39,479 bases of DNA, taken from positions 1 to 39,479 of the forward strand of contig CAIXKG010000075.1 of assembly GCA_903919985.1 (NCBI GenBank), in the 5' to 3' direction. The first letter of the stretch is position 1. Each line of letters opens with the position of its first letter. Shown here piece by piece: positions 34,079 to 39,479 of this stretch. Below the pieces are notes generated by a model. It worked only from the letters and a program-made list of their open reading frames with translations. It ran no database searches and was not told the origin of the DNA. Source of the stretch: an uncultured Opitutia bacterium. Lineage in GTDB: Bacteria > Verrucomicrobiota > Verrucomicrobiia > Opitutales > Opitutaceae. A program made the position numbers and the translations under genes.

Positions 34079-35131
34079 ATGAAGATCCTCCCCGCGCTGC
34101 CGCGACTATATTTGCTGGTCTCGCTGTTGATGGCGCTCCATTTGCCTGGAGCTGAGCCGCCCGTCGCCGCGGCTTCGCCGGCGGAAATTCCGCTGTGGCC
34201 CGACGGCGTTCCCAACGCCAAAACACCGGCGCGCGGCGAAACCAGCAACAGCGGCAATTACCGCAACGTCAGCAATCCGCGCCTGTTGGTTTACGCGCCC
34301 CCGCCGGGCACGGCGAACGGCACCGCCTTCGTTTACAGTCCGGGCGGCGGGTATTCGCAAATCGCCGGTGCGGGCCCGAGCAGCATTACCCAATGGATGA
34401 ATTCCCTGGGCGTCACCGTCTTCGTCCTGCTCTACCGACTGGAGGCGCCGGACTATCCGGCGGCGCTGCAGGACGCCGTGCAAGCCATGCGCGTCGTGCG
34501 CAGCCGCTCGAAGGAATTCGGCCTCGACCCCAAGCGCATCGGCGCCGGCGGCGGCTCTGCCGGCGCGCACCTGGCCGGCAGCCTCGGCGCTTTCTACAAC
34601 GATCCCGTCGTCGCCAAGGTCGGCGGCCAGCTGGAAGCGCTCAGCGCCAAGCCCGATTTCCTCATCCTGTTTTTCCCGGTGGTGACCATGGACGTGCCGG
34701 CCGCGGAGCGCGGATCGCGCCATGCCCTGCTCGGCCCAAATCCCCCCTCCGAGCTGGTCGATAAAATGTCGCTCGAAAAGCAGGTGACCAAGGACATGCC
34801 GCCGATTTTCCTCATTCACACGATGCAGGACACCACGGCTCCGGTGGAAAATTCGCTGCTGCTTTTTTCTGCGCTGCGCAAAGCCGGCGCGTCGGTGGAA
34901 ATGCACATTTTTGAAAAAGGCGCGCACAGTTCGGGCCTCTACGCGAATTTCGGCACCACCGCCACCTGGCCCACGCTCGCCGAGGAATGGATGCGCGCCC
35001 ATGGCTGGCTGCCCGACTCGCCGACGTCACTCATGTATCGCGGCGCGACCGCTGTGGCCTCCCCGGCGCAAGGCCAGCCCATGCTCACCGTGCCCCGACA
35101 CTATCAAGCACCCGCGCCCGCCGCGCCGTAA
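34079..35131 (+). CDS. Secreted alpha/beta-hydrolase esterase, second copy
   Basis: 350 aa. Signal peptide, then an acetyl-esterase/BD-FAE-like domain. The oxyanion motif reads SPGGGY in place of the usual HGGG. The nucleophile is Ser160 in GGGSAGAHLAG, the acid Asp251 in MQDTTAP, and the His is 283 in GAHSSGL. PLWPDGVPNAK near the N-terminus is typical of secreted acetyl-xylan-esterase-like proteins. The C-terminus is Pro/Ala-rich. It belongs to the same superfamily as the product at 17772-18674 but differs in the oxyanion block. It probably deacylates oligosaccharides. Confidence 0.88.
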   Translation: MKILPALPRLYLLVSLLMALHLPGAEPPVAAASPAEIPLWPDGVPNAKTPARGETSNSGNYRNVSNPRLLVYAPPPGTANGTAFVYSPGGGYSQIAGAGPSSITQWMNSLGVTVFVLLYRLEAPDYPAALQDAVQAMRVVRSRSKEFGLDPKRIGAGGGSAGAHLAGSLGAFYNDPVVAKVGGQLEALSAKPDFLILFFPVVTMDVPAAERGSRHALLGPNPPSELVDKMSLEKQVTKDMPPIFLIHTMQDTTAPVENSLLLFSALRKAGASVEMHIFEKGAHSSGLYANFGTTATWPTLAEEWMRAHGWLPDSPTSLMYRGATAVASPAQGQPMLTVPRHYQAPAPAAP

Positions 35132-35201
35132 ACAGGAAGCGCGGAGGGGCTCCAACCTGACCCGTCCGGGCCGCCGCAACAACCTTGCCGCCACCTGATC
35201 T

Positions 35202-35308
35202 GTCATGCTCGATCGTGGCGGGCCGTCTTCGGCCCCGACATAAAAGCGCCCGTCTTCCTTGAGGATCGCGCGCGTCAGAATTTCGAAGTCCAGATCGGCG
35301 AAGTGTAA
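35202..35308 (+). pseudogene. Truncated, frameshifted paralogue of the downstream gene
   Basis: This segment matches the 3' end of the gene at 35364-36296. In one frame it begins V-M-L and continues GGP. After a one-base loss near 35226 it continues in another frame as F-G-P-D-I-K-A-P-V-F-L-E-D-R, then NFEVQIGEV and a stop at 35306-35308. The live gene has FFGTDTKTPVFLDDR and NFEVKIGET at the same place. No remainder of the paralogue was found upstream, so only the last 35 or so codons survive. It ends about 55 bases before the live gene. Confidence 0.75.
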
Positions 35309-35363
35309 GAAATCGTATCCGAGCGAAACGCCAAAACTTCCGCAGAGATAATCCCCCGAAATC

Positions 35364-36296
35364 ATGAAACGTTCCGTTGTTCTCCTTATGCTCCTCGGCT
35401 CTTTGAGCCTCGCGGTTTCTCTCGCTCCGGCCGCGCCCCGCCCGGTTGGCCCCGAAGTCTTAGTGACGGCCGATGCCATCGCTGTTCCGGACGGTTTGCG
35501 CCCCAGCCGTGACAAACCGGTTTACTACGTCTTTGCCCAATCCTCGCTGTCCCTCGGCGAATCGATTGGCGGAACGAAGCTTCCTGATCCCGCCGTGATC
35601 GAGCGTACGGTCGTGGCCGAGCTCTCGAATCAGGGTTTCGTTCGAACCAAAGTCGGCGGACCGATGCCCTCGGTCGTGATCTTAGCGGTGTCGGGAGAGG
35701 CGAACTTCCGCGGCACTCCGGATGCGGACGATCTCGATATGTACCGTTCCTTCGTTCTACCGGGCTCGCTTATTCTGATTCCCGACGAGATCGGGCCCAC
35801 CGGTGTTTTCCTGCGCGTAGACGATGGGGCCGTAACGGATGATACGGCTAAAAACCGGACCATCGAAAACCTGGCGCACGAGTACAAATACCGCTCAAGC
35901 CCTCGCTTCCTAGACCAAGCCAAAGTGGAGGTGCTCATGGGCACTTCGAAGATGTTTTCCTCTAACTCCATCGACTCGTCCAACGGGCTGAAAGTCGCCG
36001 CCGCCTCGAATGAAGATCGCATCTTTATTAGTGTCTCGGCCTTCGAAGCCCAGGCGTTCGCCAAGAAAGAAAAACGCCTGCTCTGGCGCACAAGCATGTC
36101 CGTCGATTGGCGTCATGACTTTAACCGCACGCTTCCAGTCATGCTCGCGAGCGGCGGACCGTTCTTTGGCACCGACACCAAAACTCCTGTCTTCCTCGAC
36201 GACCGTGAACGGAGAAACTTCGAAGTGAAAATCGGCGAAACCACGACCGTCCCAGACACGACTCGGCCCCGGCCGCAAGCCGGTCGCACGAACTGA
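35364..36296 (+). CDS. Secreted protein of unknown function
   Basis: 310 aa. Signal peptide (VVLLMLLGSLSLAVSLAPAAP). The mature protein contains KPVYYVFAQSSLSLGESIGG, VIERTVVAELSNQGFVRTK and EDRIFISVSAFEAQAFAKKE. It ends in a basic Pro/Arg tail (TTRPRPQAGRTN). I do not recognise a family. The pattern of an N-terminal strand-helix unit followed by a predicted-exposed region is common in uncharacterised secreted proteins that appear as tandem paralogues. A decayed paralogue tail lies directly upstream, which argues for past duplication. No ribosome-binding site is obvious. Confidence 0.75.
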   Translation: MKRSVVLLMLLGSLSLAVSLAPAAPRPVGPEVLVTADAIAVPDGLRPSRDKPVYYVFAQSSLSLGESIGGTKLPDPAVIERTVVAELSNQGFVRTKVGGPMPSVVILAVSGEANFRGTPDADDLDMYRSFVLPGSLILIPDEIGPTGVFLRVDDGAVTDDTAKNRTIENLAHEYKYRSSPRFLDQAKVEVLMGTSKMFSSNSIDSSNGLKVAAASNEDRIFISVSAFEAQAFAKKEKRLLWRTSMSVDWRHDFNRTLPVMLASGGPFFGTDTKTPVFLDDRERRNFEVKIGETTTVPDTTRPRPQAGRTN

Positions 36297-36303
36297 TCTT
36301 TTC

Positions 36304-36331
36304 TACGATTCGAAGGCGTACGATTCGAAGG
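36304..36331. repeat. 13-bp direct repeat
   Basis: TACGATTCGAAGG occurs twice, at 36304-36316 and 36319-36331, two bases apart, just after the stop of the upstream gene. It is possibly a replication-slippage duplication. Confidence 0.5.
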
Positions 36332-36357
36332 ATTCAGCAACGGTCTTTCCGGGCCGC

Positions 36358-37302
36358 CTAACCGGCTATGATCGGCCCGTCATCCAGCCTTAAGTTTTTC
36401 AGGGAAGAAAAGCTGCGCGCTTCACCGGTAATCGGATCAGGAAAGGCCACCGACTTGGCGAGTAACTGCAGCGGCTTGGTGTAGTCGTCGCTGTTTTCCG
36501 GCCGATGCGTAGGGTAGATTTGATCGTGCTGAATCGGTATGCCCAACGCTGCGCAATGCGCCCGCAGTTGATGTTTGCGGCCCGTCACTGGCGACAGGCC
36601 GTAGCGCGCCCACTCGCCTCGAACCTCGATCAGCTCGATCCGTGTTTCGGAGTTGGGCTCCCCTTCCTCGAGGCGCACCTGCATAAAACGCTCCGGATTC
36701 TCCCCGAGCCGGCAACGGTAGGTCAGCGGCAACTCCAAATCCAGCCGCCACGGCGCGATGGCTTCGTAGCTTTTCCGGACCGCGCTCTGCAAAAAAAGAT
36801 CCTGATAAGCCTTTCGCGTCTCGGGCTGCACCGTGAACACAACCACGCCCGCCGTTTCGCGGTCGATGCGATGAATCGGCGCCAACCCATTGAGCCCCAG
36901 CCGACGTTTCAGCCGCACCAGCAGCGTCTCCTGTAAGTAACGCCCCGAGGGAATCACCGGCAAAAAATGCGGCTTGTCGGCCACGACCAAATACTCGTCC
37001 TGAAACAGCACCGTCTCCTCAAACGGGATGCGTGCCTCCGCCTCCAGCGCCCGATAATAGTAGACCCGCAACTGCGGCTCATAGCGCCGCCGCGCATCAA
37101 CTGCCACGCCACGCGCATCAGTCACCTCACCTGTCCGCAAACGCGCGTCCCACACCTCAGCTGAGATCGTCGAGAACCGCTCGACTAAAAACTCCGCAAT
37201 GGTCCGCCACGCGCCTTCTGGCAGGACCACACTGCTCGGCCCGACCCCATCCCGCGTTGGCGGCGGAAGCAATTTTTGCGATGGGCGTTGAGTTTCTTTC
37301 AT
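36358..37302 (-). CDS. RluA-family pseudouridine synthase
   Basis: 314 aa. It isomerises specific uridines in rRNA or tRNA. An N-terminal RNA-binding region of S4-like character (about 30-75, IAEFLVERFSTISAEVWDARLRTG) precedes the catalytic domain. The active-site signature HRIDRETAG is at 144-152 with catalytic Asp147, followed by the late RKHQLRAHC block typical of the family. The target position cannot be read from sequence. ATG at 37302 follows a GGAG and is preferred to the longer start at 37404. The left arm of the RAYT element lies 115 bases upstream of it, so the gene is intact. Confidence 0.9.
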   Translation of the reverse strand: MKETQRPSQKLLPPPTRDGVGPSSVVLPEGAWRTIAEFLVERFSTISAEVWDARLRTGEVTDARGVAVDARRRYEPQLRVYYYRALEAEARIPFEETVLFQDEYLVVADKPHFLPVIPSGRYLQETLLVRLKRRLGLNGLAPIHRIDRETAGVVVFTVQPETRKAYQDLFLQSAVRKSYEAIAPWRLDLELPLTYRCRLGENPERFMQVRLEEGEPNSETRIELIEVRGEWARYGLSPVTGRKHQLRAHCAALGIPIQHDQIYPTHRPENSDDYTKPLQLLAKSVAFPDPITGEARSFSSLKNLRLDDGPIIAG

Positions 37303-37416
37303 CTCCACTTTTACAGACTCTGAATCGTGACTTCCAGTGAGGTCTGCAACATTGCTAACGCTGCTGCCGATAATCTGCGGGCAAAGTCCCGCCTCTTTAC
37401 GCAAGAGCTGCTCCCC

Positions 37417-37445
37417 CTAGAAGGGGTCAGGTTGCCCATTTCCCC
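37417..37445 (-). repeat. REP, left arm of RAYT element
   Basis: 29 bp, perfect reverse complement of 38479-38507. The last codons of the transposase (G-K-W-A-T-stop) are encoded inside it, so the repeat supplies the protein's C-terminus. Confidence 0.8.
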
Positions 37446-38404
37446 CTCAGGCGCCGGAGTTCGTCCGGTTGTGGGCTTGCTCGCTTCATCGCCGTCGCGA
37501 GGCGGCTAACGTATTTAGCCCGGCCGAATTTCAGACGCTGCCCCAACCAAACGTTCGAGGCCTGCGTGCGTTCTTTTAGAAAGACTGCAATCGCCACTTT
37601 CCACGTCTCAGATTTCGGTCCGACCGCGAGTTCACTGTTACTTCGTTTTAAAATTTTGAGCGCGCGCCCACAGAGCTCCTCCCAAGCCTGTTCGCGAATC
37701 TCATTCGCACCCTGACTTTCCCAAGCGCGGGCCTGCGCCGCCACGTTGTGATCTTTGATCAGCGCCGCTTTGAAGCCTGCGCTCCCAACCACCCAGCCTT
37801 TGCTGAGCGATGCGTAGGCTCTCGACTTTCCCACCGGGCCCTCTTCCGCCTGCCATGAGAGATAATCGCGATAACTCGCCCAGCCAGCCGGCGTGTCCCT
37901 CACCCCACCCGCTTCAGCTAGTACGGTTTCAAACCGCATCCAAGGCGGACGGGACTTCGGCCTCCCACCATACCAGAAGCTCGAGTAGCGATACTCATCC
38001 AAATGTTCGACTGCGACCACGCCGGCGCGCACCGGATTGAGGTGAATGTAGTGGCCGACCATTCCCAAAGGCGCGCCGTCTTCCACGAGCAGCGCCTTGT
38101 ACCGGCCCTGAAAGAGATGACCGCGTTCGCCGCGCAGTCGATTGAATCGATTGGCAAACGTGCCCTGCAACCAATGCATCCCAGCAACAAGATTCCCCAG
38201 CGGAGTTTCCACCGCGAGGTGGTAATGATTCCGCATGATCACAAACGCGTGGAGCACCCACTCCGACTTCTCGCACGCTTCAAACAGACACCGTTCGAAC
38301 GCCGCCTTTGCTCCAATCGTCTGAAAAATATCGCGGCGATAATTGCCGCGGTTGATCACGTGATAGCAGGCACCGGGAAATTCTAAACGAAGTTTGCGTG
38401 GCAT
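37427..38404 (-). CDS. REP-associated tyrosine transposase (RAYT, Y1/IS200-like)
   Basis: 325 aa. A domesticated relative of IS200/IS605 transposases that acts on REP sequences. The N-terminal Y1 domain has the HUH metal-binding motif MRNHYHLAVE (H60, H62) and the catalytic tyrosine in HYIHLNPVRAG (Tyr119). The C-terminal half has a helical DNA-binding look (WLGQRLKFGRAKYVSRLATA). The start MPRKLRLEFPGACYHVINRGN is the usual RAYT beginning. Both key motifs are intact, so the protein may be active. It lies between inverted REP arms. A further 89-bp copy of its right arm sits 470 bases away. Confidence 0.92.
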   Translation of the reverse strand: MPRKLRLEFPGACYHVINRGNYRRDIFQTIGAKAAFERCLFEACEKSEWVLHAFVIMRNHYHLAVETPLGNLVAGMHWLQGTFANRFNRLRGERGHLFQGRYKALLVEDGAPLGMVGHYIHLNPVRAGVVAVEHLDEYRYSSFWYGGRPKSRPPWMRFETVLAEAGGVRDTPAGWASYRDYLSWQAEEGPVGKSRAYASLSKGWVVGSAGFKAALIKDHNVAAQARAWESQGANEIREQAWEELCGRALKILKRSNSELAVGPKSETWKVAIAVFLKERTQASNVWLGQRLKFGRAKYVSRLATAMKRASPQPDELRRLRGKWAT

Positions 38405-38424
38405 CCCTCCACCTCAGGACTCGC

Positions 38425-38513
38425 CCCTCGCCCAACACCAACCTTCTCACGCGATTTCTCCGTTTCAGTTTCAGCGATGGGGAAATGGGCAACCTGACCC
38501 CTTCTAGGCTGCT
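38425..38513 (+). repeat. 89-bp REP arm, copy 1 (right arm of RAYT element)
   Basis: Runs from CCCTCGCCCAACACC to CTAGGCTGCT and contains the 29-bp REP core at 38479-38507. It matches 38895-38983 at 87 of 89 positions. It ends three bases from the stop codon of the antitoxin-like gene. Confidence 0.9.
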
Positions 38514-38516
38514 CAT

Positions 38517-38726
38517 CTACTCCTGAAAATAGCGCCAGGAAAAAAACGGTACCGTACTGCGCTGGGGTTTCTGCTTCGAAAGAGGCAAACGAACGGCCCG
38601 GCCGTTTTTCCAGGTGACCATCGGCACCTTAGTCTGAATCGAACGTTCGGTTGCCGATTTAGCGGCTCGTTTCAGCGAATCGGCAGCAGCTTTCGTCAAC
38701 GGCATGTCGAACTTCGGTTTTTTCAT
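38517..38726 (-). CDS. Small antitoxin-like protein partnered with a zeta-type toxin remnant
   Basis: 69 aa, basic. It starts MKKPKFDMPLTKAAADSLKR and contains VPMVTWKNGRAVRLPL. Its ATG overlaps the stop of the upstream zeta-like frame as ATGA, the arrangement of a toxin-antitoxin operon in which the second gene is the partner. I assign antitoxin by position and general look, not by a named family. Its frame appears intact, though its toxin is broken. REP copy 1 begins right after its stop. Confidence 0.6.
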   Translation of the reverse strand: MKKPKFDMPLTKAAADSLKRAAKSATERSIQTKVPMVTWKNGRAVRLPLSKQKPQRSTVPFFSWRYFQE

Positions 38727-39155
38727 GGGTGTTTTTGGAGCAAACGACTCGGCTGATTCGAATTGTCGAACAAGCTCCACGCGTCCGCATGGCCGGCATC
38801 GAGTCGTTGAAAATTTTCCCAGCCTCGTTGGTAGCGCCGCACAATATCGGCTGCCGGAACGTGGTGCCCCCCCCCTGCCGGACTCTCGCCACCACCCTCG
38901 CCCAACACCAACTTTCCCACGCGATTTCTCCGTTTCAGTTTCAGCGATGGGGAAATGGGCAACCTGACCCCTTCTAGGCTGCTTACCGGCCGCCAGGGTG
39001 GCCAGATGTGGATTGAGCGGAAAAATGCCGACTGCGATCAGATCGGCGATAACGAATCACTCCATTGCGCGGTTTCGCGGGAGAAAGTCGGTAGCCAACG
39101 TAGTTTTTCCGGCGCCCTTAGGACCTGCCACGATCACACGGCGCGGTGGTTTCAT
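38723..39155 (-). pseudogene. Disrupted zeta-toxin-like kinase gene
   Basis: Remnants of a zeta-type toxin (AAA_33 P-loop kinase that phosphorylates UDP-N-acetylglucosamine in known members). The N-terminus MKPPRRVIVAGPKGAGKTT holds the Walker A motif. It is followed by an in-frame TGA at 39057-39059, then FVIADLIAVGIFPLNPHLATLAAGK. There the frame meets the REP copy at 38895-38983. Beyond it VARVRQGG resumes, then HHVPAADIVRRYQRGWENF and SLFDNSNQPSRLL to the stop at 38723, with a frameshift at a nine-G run near 38870. About 80 middle residues, including most of the catalytic core, are missing. It cannot make an active toxin. Confidence 0.8.
38895..38983 (+). repeat. 89-bp REP arm, copy 2 (inside zeta-toxin remnant)
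   Basis: Identical to 38425-38513 except at two positions, in the same orientation. It replaces the middle of the zeta-toxin gene. REP core at 38949-38977. Confidence 0.9.
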
Positions 39156-39211
39156 CGTGCCGGGAAAAGTGCGCGTGTCTAAGGCGGCGGATTATTGATA
39201 GTCCGGCCGCC

Positions 39212-39241
39212 CCCAAAACAGGCCCGAGGTGAGACGGGCCT
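39212..39241 (-). terminator. Rho-independent terminator of the ribonucleotide reductase gene
   Basis: On the minus strand a 7-bp stem (AGGCCCG / CGGGCCT, 39241-39235 with 39226-39220) with an 8-base loop is followed by GTTTTGGGG. It lies about 50 bases after the stop at 39294. The stem could also work on the plus strand, where TTT follows. Confidence 0.6.
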
Positions 39242-39293
39242 TTAAGCTGAGATGATCGTGGTCGGAGGTTTTCGGCGTAAAGCCGCTCCTCCA

Positions 39294-39479
39294 TTACTGA
39301 CAGGCTTCGCACTCTTCGCCGCGCTTCATAGCCTCAATTGAACAGGCTGTCTTTTCGGCGGCTGTGTAGGTTTTCTTTGCAGCGGGAGCGGCTTCAGCAC
39401 CGGCAACCGGAAGTCCGGCGGAGGTATCGAAACGCGGCGCGGCTTGATGACTCCCACCCGCGTCGCCGCTGTTTTGGCC
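39294..39479 (-). CDS. Ribonucleoside-diphosphate reductase large subunit, C-terminus (partial)
   Basis: The last 61 residues of a protein running off the right edge. It ends KTACSIEAMKRGEECEACQ. The C-terminal CxxC pair at the very end of a flexible Ala-rich tail is the redox shuttle that re-reduces the active site of class I (and some other) ribonucleotide reductases. It probably belongs to the class Ia alpha subunit, but a cobalamin-dependent enzyme cannot be excluded without the rest. The stop at 39294-39296 is followed by a terminator. Confidence 0.8.
   Translation of the reverse strand, partial: GQNSGDAGGSHQAAPRFDTSAGLPVAGAEAAPAAKKTYTAAEKTACSIEAMKRGEECEACQ

Larger units (their letters stand above)
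37417..38513. mobile_element. RAYT element bounded by inverted REP sequences
   Basis: A single gene (listed separately) lies between a 29-bp left arm at 37417-37445 and a right arm whose core at 38479-38507 is its perfect reverse complement (core AGGGGTCAGGTTGCC). The left arm overlaps the transposase stop. REP-associated tyrosine transposases are usually flanked by the REPs they move. Target-site duplications are not evident, as is usual for Y1 elements. Confidence 0.7.

Overview
This GC-rich window reads as a chromosomal segment of a Verrucomicrobiota bacterium, most likely Opitutaceae. The grounds are paired DUF1552 / cytochrome-DUF1592 proteins, an ECF sigma factor coupled to a FecR-LamG membrane anti-sigma protein, a TonB receptor, NIPSNAP and DUF2911 secreted proteins, a Cys-less FmdB-like protein, and many exported carbohydrate-active enzymes without any SusD. 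The lineage is inferred from gene content; no rRNA, tRNA or CRISPR array was seen.

Layout. 1-5.4 kb: a Tat-exported DUF1552 protein and an ankyrin-repeat protein, a GntP-type permease, and on the other strand a small His-tailed FmdB-like protein. 5.5-13.2 kb (minus): a secreted metallophosphoesterase, a WD40 protein with a caspase-like fold that has lost both catalytic residues, and a coupled DUF1592-DUF1552 pair. 13.5-15.4 kb: DUF2911 (plus) and NIPSNAP (minus). 15.7-25.0 kb (minus): a probable glycan-use locus. In transcription order it has ECF sigma factor, FecR-LamG anti-sigma, TonB receptor, clan-A glycosidase, alpha/beta esterase and a GH39-like enzyme, with overlaps or very short gaps between most members. 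25.3-33.1 kb: TPR protein, YkgJ-type Cys cluster protein, SDR dehydrogenase with a prolyl-oligopeptidase-type hydrolase, a secreted CxxCH protein and a CE1-type esterase. 33.4-36.3 kb (plus): Sel1 protein, a second esterase, and a secreted protein of unknown function preceded by the decayed tail of its own tandem paralogue. 36.4-39.5 kb (minus): RluA-type pseudouridine synthase, a RAYT (REP-associated Y1 transposase) bounded by inverted REP sequences, a zeta-toxin/antitoxin operon broken by a REP copy, and the C-terminus of a ribonucleotide reductase large subunit running off the right edge.

The best signals beyond ordinary genes are four. (1) The RAYT element has an 89-bp REP arm duplicated into the zeta-toxin gene. 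(2) A separate intergenic repeat of about 120 bp occurs three times, always in the same orientation just downstream of a gene. (3) A WD40 protein carries a dead caspase domain. (4) A truncated, frameshifted paralogue remnant lies at 35.2 kb. The sigma/anti-sigma/TonB/glycosidase run is the strongest functional system: LamG may sense an exported or surface glycan and release the sigma factor to switch on uptake and breakdown. Family assignments are from motif recognition by eye; nothing was searched.
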